A DNA stretch of 64,000 nucleotides from JADGNZ01 sp035995985 (GTDB taxonomy: Bacteria > Acidobacteriota > Thermoanaerobaculia > Gp7-AA8). Of the stretch, positions 53,227 to 62,289 are shown in pieces. Positions within the stretch are counted from its first letter, which is position 1. Every line of letters begins with the position of its first letter. Under the pieces are notes generated by a model, which saw only the letters and a program-made list of their open reading frames with translations, ran no database searches and had not been told where the DNA came from. The DNA is taken from positions 10,865-74,864 of the forward strand of contig DASYJY010000089.1 of NCBI GenBank assembly GCA_035995985.1, in the 5' to 3' direction. Both the position numbers and the translations under genes were made by a program.

Positions 53227-53892
53227 CTACTTCACTTTCGCCTTTGTTTCTTTCGCCATTTTCAGATGATCCTGAAGTGTCGGCAGGGTTTTCGCGGCCC
53301 ATGCTTTCAGGTCGGGGTCCTTGGCGTCCTTCGACGCCTTCTCGAACTCCTTCACATCCTTCTCGTGGTCATCGACCATGCCGCTGATGTACTGCTTGTC
53401 GAAATCCTTGCCGCTCGCGGCGTTGAGCTTGTCGGACATCTTCTTGCTTTCGTCGTCGACGTCGGCGGGAAGGGCCATCCCTTTGTTCTGTGCGAGCTGC
53501 TTCAGCTCATCGTTTGCTTTGCCGTGGTCGCTGACCATGCGGTTGCCGAAGTTCTTCACGTCCGGGCTGGTGCCCTTCGTCGACGCCATCTGCCCGAGCA
53601 TCACTTCGGCCATGCCGCCCTGCGCCGCCTTCATGACGAAGTCCTTGTCGGCGGGATCGAGCGAGCTGACCGTGCCGCCGCTGGAACCGGTGCTGGTCGT
53701 GCTCGTCGTGCCCGATGTCTCGGTCCCGCTGGTGTCGACCGTCGATGTCGTGGCCGACGTATCAGTGGCGCTGGTAGTCGTCGTCGAGGTGTCCGTATTG
53801 TTGGTGTCGTTTTCGTGATGGCAGGCAAAGGCCATCATCGCCACGGCGCAGACGAGCGCCAGGATCCACGGGTGTTTTTTCATTTTCCTCAT
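53227..53892 (-). CDS. DUF4142 lipoprotein with Ser/Thr-rich linker
   Basis: The protein has 221 residues from ATG 53892, with AAAGGAG 11 bases before it. Lipobox AFAC (Cys24) is followed by about 60 residues of Ser/Thr/Gly, then a DUF4142 four-helix bundle (about 80-215; KDFVMKAAQGGMAEVMLG, then HEKDVKEFEKAS). DUF4142 proteins are ferritin-like outer or periplasmic proteins of unclear role. The low-complexity linker is shared in composition with the lipoproteins at 54963 and 56082. An alternative start is ATG 53883. Confidence 0.85.
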   Translation of the reverse strand: MRKMKKHPWILALVCAVAMMAFACHHENDTNNTDTSTTTTSATDTSATTSTVDTSGTETSGTTSTTSTGSSGGTVSSLDPADKDFVMKAAQGGMAEVMLGQMASTKGTSPDVKNFGNRMVSDHGKANDELKQLAQNKGMALPADVDDESKKMSDKLNAASGKDFDKQYISGMVDDHEKDVKEFEKASKDAKDPDLKAWAAKTLPTLQDHLKMAKETKAKVK

Positions 53893-53955
53893 TTTTCTAA
53901 TCGCTCCTTTCGTGTCACGGTACCGCTCGGCTGATGTGCACAAAGTGCTCCAGCG

Positions 53956-54918
53956 TCAGTGGACCGAGGCCGGCTTCTTCTTGGGAGCCTTGCGCGCGAC
54001 CACGGTTTTCTTCTTCTTCGCCACAGGCGGGTACTGCTTCGCGGCGACGGCGTTGACGTAGCGCACGAACTTCGCGAAGAGCTGCTCGCTGCGGTCGACG
54101 GGAGCGGCGGCGCGGGAGAGCTCATCCACGTAGCTGCCGGAACTGAGTTGCAGCTGCGAATCGCGCGTCAGCATGGCCGTCATCATGTCGGAGACCGCGA
54201 ACTCCGTCGGAGGGGTGATGCCGAGGGATTTGGCGGAATCGGTGATGGCCCGGCGGGCGGAAGGGGAGAGCTCGGCAATCTTGCCGGCCAGCGTCGTCTC
54301 GATGTGGCTCGACTCCGGCGTGATGATCATGACCGCGCTGCGCGAGGCCACGAAATCCGGCGACGCGTTGACGATCCCTTTCGTCGCCGGGAGAAAAAGC
54401 TTGTCGCCATTGTTCGGATCGAGCTGGTTGTAAATCGCAGGACGCAGCAGCCGTCCCGAATTGCAGGCGCTGATGATCACGTAGTAAATCCCTTCCGGTT
54501 CCAGCCGCTGCTGCAGCGCGCCTGCGGAAATGTAGGAGCGGCTCGCGTCGGGGTCGTAACTCGTCTGCAGCTTCAGGCCATTGCCGTTCGTGCCATGCGT
54601 TTCGAGGATCAGCGTGAAGATGCGCCGCTCCGGATACAGCACGTTGTGGCGGTGAACGTCGTCGAGGACCTTCTCCCAGTCGGCATCCTGAAAACAGGCG
54701 AAGCCGAGCGACTCGTAGAAACGGCAGTTGCCGGCAACGGAGAGGTCGGGACTGAAGACGACGCCGACGCCGCGTCCGATCTCACTCACGCGGCGCGACG
54801 CGACGTCGGGCCAGGCGCGATCGAGAAGCGCGAGACTGCTGTTGCCGGCCGCGGCGGAAAGGGGGGCCGCGAAAAGAAAAACGAGTGTGGCGAGGAAGGG
54901 GACGTGGCGTGAGGTCAT
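53956..54918 (-). CDS. secreted caspase-like (clan CD) cysteine peptidase-type protein
   Basis: The protein has 320 residues with a signal peptide (about 1-24). LILETHGTN (His108) and YYVIISACNSGR (Cys152) give the His-Cys dyad, 44 residues apart and each at the end of a hydrophobic strand, as in C13/C14 clan CD peptidases. A 35-residue tail is Lys/Ala-rich (AKKKKTVVARKAPKKKP), suggesting binding to an acidic surface. Activity is inferred; substrate specificity cannot be judged. It stands between two Ser/Thr-rich lipoprotein genes. Confidence 0.65.
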   Translation of the reverse strand: MTSRHVPFLATLVFLFAAPLSAAAGNSSLALLDRAWPDVASRRVSEIGRGVGVVFSPDLSVAGNCRFYESLGFACFQDADWEKVLDDVHRHNVLYPERRIFTLILETHGTNGNGLKLQTSYDPDASRSYISAGALQQRLEPEGIYYVIISACNSGRLLRPAIYNQLDPNNGDKLFLPATKGIVNASPDFVASRSAVMIITPESSHIETTLAGKIAELSPSARRAITDSAKSLGITPPTEFAVSDMMTAMLTRDSQLQLSSGSYVDELSRAAAPVDRSEQLFAKFVRYVNAVAAKQYPPVAKKKKTVVARKAPKKKPASVH

Positions 54919-54962
54919 GAGGATGGCGGAGCGCTCCGGTCGAAACGCTCCGCCGGAAACGC

Positions 54963-55973
54963 TTACTCCTTGTGCATCGCGCGATGGCGATGATGACGTC
55001 CGCTGCCGGTGCTGGTGCCGCTGTCGCTGGTCGTTGATCCGGACGAACTGGACATCGACCCGCTTGTCGATCCGGTCGTATCCGTGCCGCTCATGCCGCT
55101 CATCGAGCCGGAGGTTCCGGTGCCGCTCGTCGAGCCGCTCGTGTTGCCGGTTCCGCTGCTGTTGAAGTTCGAGCTGCCCGTGGACCCGCTGCCGGTGCCG
55201 GTCGACCGAGTTCCGGTCCGACTCGTCGTCGTGCCGCTAGTCGTGCCGGAGCCGCTGGTCTGGCCGTTGGTCATCGAGCCGCTGGTGTTGTTCGTGTTTC
55301 CTGTCGTGCCGCTGGTCTGACCATACGAGCTGCTGCTGCTCATGCCGTTGTTGGTGCCGTTGTTCGTGATGCCGCTGGTGGTGCCGATGTTCGCCGACGT
55401 GTCAGTCGTCGCGGCTGAATTGATGTCGGTCGCCGTCGTGCTGTTGCCAGCCGTCGTGCCGTAGTTCGTGGTCGGGTTCGTCGTGTTGTTCGCGGTCGTG
55501 CCGCTGCTCTGCACGCCCGTGTTCATCGCACCGTTGTTGTTGCTCGTGCTCGAGGTCGTGCCAGTGCCGGAGAAGTTGTTTCCGTACGATCTGCTGTTGC
55601 CCGAGCTCGTGCCGGTCGTGCCGCTGTTGTTCGTCCCGTACGTTGCGGTCGTTCCGGTCGTAGCGGCCGTGCCGCCGTAGTTGGTCGAGCCGCTGGTGGT
55701 TCCGGAGGAGTTCATGTCGCCCATCGAACCGGAGCTCGAGCTCGACATGCTCGAGCCGTTGCCAGACGTGCTGCCGTTGTTGCTGGTGCCGCTGGTGGTC
55801 CCGCTCGTCGTGCCACCGCTCGTGCCGCTGCTGATTCCGCTTGACATCGTGCTGCTGGTGCCGTTGTCCGTGCCCGTGCCGTTGGTGCTGCCGGTCGTAC
55901 TGCAACCGAATAACGCCAGGCTCAGAGTGAGTACGGCGATGAGAGTGAGAACTGCGCTATGCGTTCGTTTCAT
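54963..55973 (-). CDS. long Ser/Thr/Gly/Asn low-complexity lipoprotein
   Basis: The product has 336 residues. AGGAGG lies nine bases before ATG 55973. A leader with lipobox LFGC is followed by about 300 residues of almost only Ser, Thr, Gly and Asn (SGTTSG-like units), and a basic HHRHRAMHKE end. It has no folded domain and may be an extended surface or glycosylated spacer. At DNA level it is a tandem-like array of short units such as GTGCCGCTGGTCGTGCCG, so its length may vary by slippage. Confidence 0.75.
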   Translation of the reverse strand: MKRTHSAVLTLIAVLTLSLALFGCSTTGSTNGTGTDNGTSSTMSSGISSGTSGGTTSGTTSGTSNNGSTSGNGSSMSSSSSGSMGDMNSSGTTSGSTNYGGTAATTGTTATYGTNNSGTTGTSSGNSRSYGNNFSGTGTTSSTSNNNGAMNTGVQSSGTTANNTTNPTTNYGTTAGNSTTATDINSAATTDTSANIGTTSGITNNGTNNGMSSSSSYGQTSGTTGNTNNTSGSMTNGQTSGSGTTSGTTTSRTGTRSTGTGSGSTGSSNFNSSGTGNTSGSTSGTGTSGSMSGMSGTDTTGSTSGSMSSSSGSTTSDSGTSTGSGRHHRHRAMHKE

Positions 55974-56081
55974 CGTTTTGGTCCTCCTGAGATTTCTCCT
56001 CTGTTTTTCGCGGAGCGGTTCCGCTTCGCTCGGGGTGACGTACTTCAAAACTCAGACCCATTTTTGCGCGCGATGAAAACC

Positions 56082-56375
56082 TCAATGCGTGCCGGTCGAG
56101 CCTGTCGTTGCCGAGGTTGACGTCGTTCCGGTTGGCGTCGTGCCGGTGGTGGATGTCCCGTTCGTCGACGTTCCGCCGCTGCCATCAGCGTTGCCGCTGG
56201 ACGTCGTGGCGCTGTTCGTGACCGGAGCGCCTGCGCCGGTTTCCGTCGCGGTGGTGCCGGTCGGTGCCGGCTGGAGCGTGTCGGTCGAGCCGGTCGTGGT
56301 TTCCGCCGGCTTGCGGTTGCAAGCGGTGCAAAGAAGAAGAATGGCGATGACGCTGATGACTCCTCGGGTGCGCAT
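56082..56375 (-). CDS. small Ser/Thr/Gly low-complexity lipoprotein
   Basis: The product has 97 residues. The leader ends in lipobox LCTAC (Cys19), then Ser/Thr/Gly-rich sequence to the end with no folded domain. In composition it is a short version of the neighbour at 54963, from which it may have arisen. The GATCATCTATG start has a weak GAGGATC upstream. It reads divergently from the DoxX gene. Confidence 0.65.
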   Translation of the reverse strand: MRTRGVISVIAILLLCTACNRKPAETTTGSTDTLQPAPTGTTATETGAGAPVTNSATTSSGNADGSGGTSTNGTSTTGTTPTGTTSTSATTGSTGTH

Positions 56376-56458
56376 AGATGATCCTCCGCGCGCGTGCCGA
56401 GCAATCGTCGCGCCTGGTTGGCGCGCGACGTGAACGCCGTCTCCGGCGGAGGTGCAGT

Positions 56459-56878
56459 ATGGCTGAGGTTATCGGACGCTTTTCCGCCCACACATTCGCG
56501 CTCTTGCGCATCGTCGCAGGTCTTATGTTCGCGATGCATGGAACGCAAAAACTTCTTGGATGGCCTGCAATGCCGCCGGGAATGAGCGGTCCGTTGCCGC
56601 CACTGATGAAAGTGGCAGGCGGCATTGAACTGGTGTGCGGTCTGCTGATCGCCATCGGCCTCTTCACCGGCATCACCGCGTTCATCGCCAGCGGTGAGAT
56701 GGCGGTCGCGTACTTTATGGGTCATGCGTCGCACGGCGGCTTCTGGCCGCTCGAAAACAAAGGCGAGCTGGCGGTGCTCTATTGCTTCGGATTTCTCTTC
56801 ATTGCCGCGCACGGAGCGGGGATCTGGAGCATCGACAACGCCATGCGGCGGCGGACTCCGGTGGTCACGACCGCGTGA
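56459..56878 (+). CDS. DoxX family membrane protein
   Basis: The protein has 139 residues and four helices. RIVAGLMFAMHGTQKLLGW is the family signature; the GGFWPLENKGELAVLYCF segment is also typical. DoxX proteins are small inner membrane proteins often linked to redox or thiol stress; their reaction is not known for most. GGAGGT lies five bases before the ATG. It overlaps the convergent ruvA gene by 14 bases. Confidence 0.85.
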   Translation: MAEVIGRFSAHTFALLRIVAGLMFAMHGTQKLLGWPAMPPGMSGPLPPLMKVAGGIELVCGLLIAIGLFTGITAFIASGEMAVAYFMGHASHGGFWPLENKGELAVLYCFGFLFIAAHGAGIWSIDNAMRRRTPVVTTA

Positions 56879-57461
56879 GTTGTCGCAGCGCGGCCTTGAG
56901 CAGCGCGGAGAGTTCGGCCTCGTTGCCGAGCTCTTTGCGCGCGATGTCGAGCGCTGACTCGGCGTCCTTCGGGCGGTAGCCGAGGTTGATGAGCGCGGAG
57001 TGGACATCGTCGTCGACCGAGGTGCGCGTCGACGGCGCCGGCTGCTCCCGCGCCGACTCCGGAATGAGCAGCTTGTCGCGCAATTCGAGGACGATGCGGT
57101 CCGCCGTCTTTTTCCCGACGCCCGGGATCGACGACAACTTCTTCACGTCTCCGCGCGCCACGGCCTGGGCGAGATCGGGCGCATCGATTCCCGAAAGGAT
57201 CTTCTGCGCCAGCGTCGGCCCGATCCCGGAGATCGAGATCAACTTCTCGAACGCGAATTTCTCCTCGCCCGAGGCGAAGCCGTAAAGCGAGAGCGCATCC
57301 TCGCGTACGTGCGTGTAAATCGTGAGCGCGACGTCGCGCTGCCCTTCGAGCTTGTAGTACGTCTGCAGCGAGATGTGTACCTCGTAACCCACGCCGCCCG
57401 CGATGACGAGCGCGCGCGTGGCGTCGAGTTGTTTGAGGGCGCCTTCGAGGTAGCCGATCAT
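56865..57461 (-). CDS. ruvA: Holliday junction DNA helicase subunit RuvA
   Basis: The protein has 198 residues. The N-terminal OB-fold has MIGYLEGALKQLD; the two helix-hairpin-helix motifs are SISGIGPTLAQKIL and LSSIPGVGKKTADRI; the C-terminal domain III contacts RuvB (YRPKDAESALDIARKEL). It tetramerises on Holliday junctions and recruits the RuvB motor. The ruvB and ruvC genes are not in the window. Confidence 0.95.
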   Translation of the reverse strand: MIGYLEGALKQLDATRALVIAGGVGYEVHISLQTYYKLEGQRDVALTIYTHVREDALSLYGFASGEEKFAFEKLISISGIGPTLAQKILSGIDAPDLAQAVARGDVKKLSSIPGVGKKTADRIVLELRDKLLIPESAREQPAPSTRTSVDDDVHSALINLGYRPKDAESALDIARKELGNEAELSALLKAALRQLTRS

Positions 57462-57495
57462 GTTTTTCCGAGTCTACCCTGCGGGTTTCCTAAAT

Positions 57496-57601
57496 CCATC
57501 CTGCGCGAAGACGCAGGATCTCCGGTGGCGCCCCGCTGGTTGGCATTTCAATCAACATCTGCGCGGTATTACGAGAGATCCTGCGTCTACGCGCAGGATG
57601 G
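57496..57601. repeat. inverted repeat with 26-base arms, each arm itself palindromic
   Basis: The arms are 57496-57521 and 57576-57601, complementary with one mismatch; each contains ATCCTGCG...CGCAGGAT. The loop is 54 bases. It fills most of the gap between cysS and ruvA, both on the minus strand. It is unrelated in sequence to the GCACAGACA family. Confidence 0.85.
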
Positions 57602-57606
57602 AGTCG

Positions 57607-59016
57607 TCAGGCCTTCCGCCACCGCGTTCCGCCAGGCGTATCTTCGAGCACGATCCCGCGGCTGACCAGCTCATCGCGAATCCGATCGCTCTCCGCGAAG
57701 TTGCGCGCTTTCCGCGCCGCGTTGCGCGCTTCGATCAGTGCGTCGATCTCAGCGTCGAGACTCGCTTCGCGCTTCGGAAAAACATCCAGCACGGGATCCA
57801 TCTTCATCAGCGCCGTCTTCAGCCCCTCGGCATCTCCCGCCAGGATGCGGCCGTCATCGAAGGCGACGTTGGCTTCGCGGATCAGCGTGAAGAGCGCGCC
57901 GAGCGCGCCGGCGGTGTTGAGGTCATCGTCCATGGCCGTTTCGAAATCGGTGAGGAACTTGCCGATCAATTGATCGGCCGCTCCGTCGGAATGCTTCGCG
58001 TCGTGCGCAGCCGAGCGCGAAACTTCGTCGACGCGGAGGAGGAACGACTCGATGCGCGACAGCGCGTTCTTCGCGTCGTCCAGCGACTGCGTGGTGAAGT
58101 TCAGCTTCGTCCGGTAGGGAACCGACAGCAGCGCGTAGCGGAGCGCGAGCAGGTCGTAGCCCATGCTCTCGATCTCGGGCACCGTGTAGATGTTGCCGAG
58201 CGACTTCGACATCTTCTGCTGATCGATGTTGAGGTGCTCGCCGTGAATCCAGTAGCGGACGAACGGTTTGCCGGTGGCTCCTTCACTCTGCGCGATCTCG
58301 TTTTCGTGATGCGGGAAGATGAGATCGACGGCGCCGGTATGGATGTCGAAGGTCTCGCCGAGGAGGTCCATCGACATCGCGGAGCACTCGAGGTGCCATC
58401 CGGGACGTCCTTCGCCGATCGGCGTCATCCAGGCCGGCTCGTTGTCCTTCTTCGCTTTCCAGAGGACGAAGTCGCGCGCCGATTCTTTTTCGTACTCGTC
58501 CGACTCGATGCGGCTGTACTCGCTCGTCTCGTCGACCTCGACGCGCGAGAGTTTTCCGTAGCCGTCCAGCGTCGAGACTTTGAAGTACGTTGAACCGTCG
58601 ACGTTGTAGGTGTGGCCACGGTCGTTGAGCTGCTGCACCAGCGCCACCATCTGCGGGATGTACTCGGTGGCGCGCGGATACGCGTCGGCCTTGCGCACGC
58701 GAAGCTTGGCGAGCGACGCGTGAAACGACTCGATATACGGCGCGGTGTAGGTCTGCAGATCCTGTCCGGCGGCCGCGGCGTTGCGGATGATCTTGTCCTC
58801 GACGTCGGTAACGTTCATGACCTGCTTCACGCGCAGGCCGCGCCACTCGAGGTAGCGCCGCAGCACGTCGCCCCACAGAAACGTGCGCATGTTGCCGATG
58901 TGGAGGTGGTTGTAGACGGTCGGCCCGCATGAGTACATGCGCACCTCGCCCGGGATGAGCGGCTCGAACGTCTCTTTTTCCCGAGTGAGGGTGTTGAACA
59001 GCTTGAGGTCGGACAT
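57607..59016 (-). CDS. cysS: cysteine-tRNA ligase
   Basis: The protein has 469 residues. The zinc ligand Cys30 lies in MYSCGPTVYN, the class I HIGN motif is at 39-42, and KMSKS is near 268. The rest of the zinc site lies in the GWHLECSAM (Cys about 210) and FPHHENEIAQSE segments. It charges tRNA-Cys in the cytoplasm. The 91-base gap upstream (59017-59107) contains short direct repeats of AGTGGATTAG type but no gene. Confidence 0.96.
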   Translation of the reverse strand: MSDLKLFNTLTREKETFEPLIPGEVRMYSCGPTVYNHLHIGNMRTFLWGDVLRRYLEWRGLRVKQVMNVTDVEDKIIRNAAAAGQDLQTYTAPYIESFHASLAKLRVRKADAYPRATEYIPQMVALVQQLNDRGHTYNVDGSTYFKVSTLDGYGKLSRVEVDETSEYSRIESDEYEKESARDFVLWKAKKDNEPAWMTPIGEGRPGWHLECSAMSMDLLGETFDIHTGAVDLIFPHHENEIAQSEGATGKPFVRYWIHGEHLNIDQQKMSKSLGNIYTVPEIESMGYDLLALRYALLSVPYRTKLNFTTQSLDDAKNALSRIESFLLRVDEVSRSAAHDAKHSDGAADQLIGKFLTDFETAMDDDLNTAGALGALFTLIREANVAFDDGRILAGDAEGLKTALMKMDPVLDVFPKREASLDAEIDALIEARNAARKARNFAESDRIRDELVSRGIVLEDTPGGTRWRKA

Positions 59017-59107
59017 GCGCGGGGGATAGTAAATCAGTGGATCAGTGGATTAGTAGATTAGTCGATCAGGATGGCAGTGCCGCGATCATCACAGTATCGT
59101 TCGCGGC

Positions 59108-59911
59108 ATGTTGACTCGCGAGGATTTCCGCCGCCGCTTCGGTGGCAATGCCGTCATCGGGATGGTGCATGTTGATGCGCTTCCGGGTTCGCCGAGGTAT
59201 GGCGGCTCGATGCAGGCGATCGTCGATGCAGCGCTGCGCGATGCGCGTGCATTGTGCGACGGCGGCTGCGATGCGATCGCGTTCGAGAACTTCGGCGATC
59301 GTCCGTTTTTCAAGGATCACGTCCCCGCGGAGACGGTAGCGGGGTTGACGCGGGTGATCATCGAAGTCGTGGCCGAGGTGGGGATGACGTTTGGTGTGAA
59401 CGTGCTGCGGAATGATGCGGAGTCGGCAATCGCCATCGCTGCCGTGACCGGCGCGGCGTTCATTCGTGTGAATGTCCATACCGGCGCCATGCTGACCGAT
59501 CAGGGGATCGTCGAAGGGCACGCGGCGGAGACGTTGCGGAAGCGCGCGGCACTCGCGCCGGATGTGCTGGTCTTCGCGGATCACATGGTGAAGCATGCGG
59601 CGCCGCTCGTCGCGATCGACGAGGTGCAGGCCGCGAAGGATCTGCGGCATCGCGGATTCGCGGACGCCGTCATCATCAGCGGTGCGGAGACGGGCGCGGA
59701 GCCGGATCGCGGCAGCTTCGCGCGTGTGCGCGAGGCGCTGCGCGACGTACCGATCGTCATTGGCAGCGGACTGATGGAGGCGAACGCGGGCACGTTCGCC
59801 GATGCCGAGGGAGCCATCGTCGGAACGTCGATCAAAATCGACGGGCACGTGGAAGCGCCCGTCGATCCCGATCGCGTGAAGCGGCTCGTGGCCGCGTTCA
59901 AGCGGCTCTGA
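59108..59911 (+). CDS. BtpA/SgcQ family protein
   Basis: The protein has 267 residues with a TIM-barrel-like pattern. The family segments VIGMVHVDALPGSPRYGG, GGCDAIAFENFGDRPF and VFADHMVKHA match the BtpA group. BtpA in cyanobacteria is needed for photosystem I stability; in other bacteria the function is unknown and an aldolase- or synthase-like role is suspected. It stands alone; the next gene is convergent, its stop beginning with the first base after this one. Confidence 0.85.
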   Translation: MLTREDFRRRFGGNAVIGMVHVDALPGSPRYGGSMQAIVDAALRDARALCDGGCDAIAFENFGDRPFFKDHVPAETVAGLTRVIIEVVAEVGMTFGVNVLRNDAESAIAIAAVTGAAFIRVNVHTGAMLTDQGIVEGHAAETLRKRAALAPDVLVFADHMVKHAAPLVAIDEVQAAKDLRHRGFADAVIISGAETGAEPDRGSFARVREALRDVPIVIGSGLMEANAGTFADAEGAIVGTSIKIDGHVEAPVDPDRVKRLVAAFKRL

Positions 59912-60067
59912 TCAAATTGCCCGGCGTCCCGTGACGAGCTGGATGATCAGCACGATCACCGCGATCACGATCAGCAGGTGAATGAGTCCGCCGCCGATGT
60001 GCATCGCGAAACCGGCCAGCCAGAGGATGACGAGAACGACGATGATGAGCCAAAGTAAGTTTCCCAT
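59912..60067 (-). CDS. lmo0937-family small membrane protein (51 residues)
   Basis: The minus strand from 60067 reads MGNLLWLIIVVLVILWL, then a GFAMHIGGGLIHLL turn and a second helix IVIAVIVLIIQL, ending GRRAI. Two helices and the GGLIH motif match the lmo0937 family, whose function is unknown. The gene is too short for many gene finders. The ribosome site is weak (GAGCCGC). Confidence 0.8.
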   Translation of the reverse strand: MGNLLWLIIVVLVILWLAGFAMHIGGGLIHLLIVIAVIVLIIQLVTGRRAI

Positions 60068-60112
60068 GCGGCTCAGCAATAGCTACTCGCGTGCCAGCCG
60101 GGCCCAAGTGCG

Positions 60113-60745
60113 TTATTGCGGAAACGGCAGCGGCACGACCGTCGGACGATGAAGCCAGCTTTGCGGGCCGCCGATGATGAGCCGCAGCGGGAACCAGCTC
60201 CAACTCGCCTTCACGAGATTCAGCTGCCGGACATCGCGAGGGACCTCGAATGCGAGCCGGCTTTGGAATGACCCGCCGGCGGTGGCGTACGACGTCAGCG
60301 GCGATCCGGCCAACCCTTGTCGTTCCAGCGCGCGCTGACCGGCCGGTGAAACATCGAAGCGGCGTCCGCGATCATCGAGGAGGTAAACGCGAACATCCGT
60401 TTCGCGTTGCGGCCTGCCTTTGGCGCGGCTGCTCACGCGCACGGTTGCGACGCAGAACGCGCCGGTTGCGCGCGTCGTACCGATGGCGTCCTGCCGGGAG
60501 GCCTCTTCTACGGTGATGCACCAGTCGTCGAAGCACTGCGGTGTTCCGATCGCCACCTCTTGCCGCGGCTGGGCGGTCGAGAATCCGACGAGCAGGAGCA
60601 TGTACGCCGCGATGAACAGCAGCAGCCACGCCGCCGTCCGTCCCGCGGCACGCCAGCGCGTGCGAATCAGGAGATAGAGGATTCGCACGAGGACGACGGC
60701 CACGCCGAGCATGGAGACGAGAAACAGGAGATCGAAGATCGACAT
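60113..60745 (-). CDS. membrane protein with outer beta domain, unknown function
   Basis: The protein has 210 residues. Two helices (about 5-27 and 37-56) are followed by a probable periplasmic beta-rich domain with two Cys (QCFDDWC) that could form a disulfide, resembling DUF4352-like sandwich domains. I cannot name a family. It sits 45 bases from the lmo0937-type gene, on the same strand. Confidence 0.65.
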   Translation of the reverse strand: MSIFDLLFLVSMLGVAVVLVRILYLLIRTRWRAAGRTAAWLLLFIAAYMLLLVGFSTAQPRQEVAIGTPQCFDDWCITVEEASRQDAIGTTRATGAFCVATVRVSSRAKGRPQRETDVRVYLLDDRGRRFDVSPAGQRALERQGLAGSPLTSYATAGGSFQSRLAFEVPRDVRQLNLVKASWSWFPLRLIIGGPQSWLHRPTVVPLPFPQ

Positions 60746-60783
60746 GGCCGTACGTTACGGCAAGGACTTTATGTTGACAAGTA

Positions 60784-62280
60784 CTAATCGCCGAAACGAG
60801 TCGCGCCGTTTTCATCCCGCGTCGCGGCCGGCGCGTACGCTCCGAGGAACTCGCGACGCCACCATGCGCCGGTGCGGGAGCGTTCAGCTGTCGTTGAGAA
60901 CCAGTATTGATACACGACCGCGCGCACCGCGATCGGCGGCTTGCCGTCGAATGGATTCCCGGCGAAGAGTCGCAATACCGGCGGTGAGTTCTCCAGCAGT
61001 CGTCCTTCCGTGTTCAGCACCCACTGGTTCTCCTGAATCGATCCGAGCGACGCGAACCAGAGGTTCCATTCGAATCGCGGCTGATACGGCGCGTAGAGGC
61101 CCGGTGCTTTGCGAACGTCCTGCGGCTTGTAGCGGAACGGATACGCGATCCAGGTCGTGCCGTCGCGCGTTCCCTGAAACTCGATCTCGTAGCGGTTCCG
61201 CGTCATCACCGCGAATAGGCCGTAGCGGTTGGCGACGCGGAATGGATCGAGGAGCGTGACGGTCGGAAACGATGGCATCAGGAACGCGGCGATCGAGGTG
61301 AGGAAGATCGTCGTCAGCACCACCGCGGCCGCGATCGACGGCTTACGCGATCTCGGCGACGGCACCGGACCGCGCAGGATTGAATCATCGAGCAGGAGGA
61401 TGGCAATGCACAGCACCAGGTAGTTGAGGAAGGCGTAGTTGGCCGTGAGGATGATGCCGATCTGTAACGGCGTGACGATGATGAACGCGATGAGCCGGCA
61501 GAGCGAATTCCTAAGCGGCGCGAAGAGCAGCCAGACGACGATCAGTTCGACGAAGAGCGTCAGTCCGGCCGAGAAGGCGTGGAACGAATGCAGCCACTGC
61601 TGCACGTACCAGCCGATCCACGACGGCAGCGGACCGTTCTCGTAGTACTTGTCCATCGCGGTGAGGTTGCGCCACTGCTCCTCGCCGCTGAGCAGCTTCA
61701 CCAGGCCCGACTCGAAGTAGATGCGAAACCACTCCCACTGCAGCAGGAAGACGGCGGCGCGCGACGGCGGCTGATCGAGTCCCAACCTCGGCCGGATGCC
61801 GCGCGCCGCGAGGAAGATCGACAGTAGCGCCGCTTCCAGCAGCATGCCGTCCGATTGATAGCCGGCGAACTCCTGCGCGGCACCGACGAACGAGAGGAAA
61901 CAGATGCCGGCGACGGCGATCGAAACGCGCGGCCAGATATTGATGATGATCGCGAGCGAGGCGGCGAATCCGATCCAGACGATTGCGCTGAGCATCACGT
62001 CGCCGGCGTTGAACCACAGCAGCGTCGGCGCGTACCAGTAGGCTTTCAGTCCGAGCGCGTGATGCACGGCGTCGAGGTATTGCCCGGCCGGCAGGATTCC
62101 GCGCGGACCGATCAGGCCATGGATCTGAAAATACAACGAGTAGAAAACGGAGAAGAAGATGACGCCGAGGCAGCGCAGCCAGATCCATCGCGCGCGAATG
62201 AACGACGGCGCGATCGATGGCGCGAACCATCGCTCCAGAATCGGCGGCTTCATCGGCTCAGATGTGAATTCTTCGAACAT
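60784..62280 (-). CDS. lipase maturation factor-like membrane protein
   Basis: The protein has about 498 residues. It has about eight helices and the motif segments GILPAGQYLDAVHHALG, LLQWEWFRIYFESGLVKLLSGE and NYAFLNYLVLCIAIL, which match the lipase maturation factor (LMF1) family. The C-terminal 150 residues are an outer domain with YRPQPRF-like Trp/Tyr-rich strands. In animals LMF1 folds lipases; the bacterial role is unknown. The start is uncertain: ATG 62280 has no ribosome site, ATG 62253 is a choice. A 22-bp palindrome adjoins its 5' end. Confidence 0.75.
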   Translation of the reverse strand: MFEEFTSEPMKPPILERWFAPSIAPSFIRARWIWLRCLGVIFFSVFYSLYFQIHGLIGPRGILPAGQYLDAVHHALGLKAYWYAPTLLWFNAGDVMLSAIVWIGFAASLAIIINIWPRVSIAVAGICFLSFVGAAQEFAGYQSDGMLLEAALLSIFLAARGIRPRLGLDQPPSRAAVFLLQWEWFRIYFESGLVKLLSGEEQWRNLTAMDKYYENGPLPSWIGWYVQQWLHSFHAFSAGLTLFVELIVVWLLFAPLRNSLCRLIAFIIVTPLQIGIILTANYAFLNYLVLCIAILLLDDSILRGPVPSPRSRKPSIAAAVVLTTIFLTSIAAFLMPSFPTVTLLDPFRVANRYGLFAVMTRNRYEIEFQGTRDGTTWIAYPFRYKPQDVRKAPGLYAPYQPRFEWNLWFASLGSIQENQWVLNTEGRLLENSPPVLRLFAGNPFDGKPPIAVRAVVYQYWFSTTAERSRTGAWWRREFLGAYAPAATRDENGATRFGD

Positions 62281-62289
62281 GGGGGTGTG

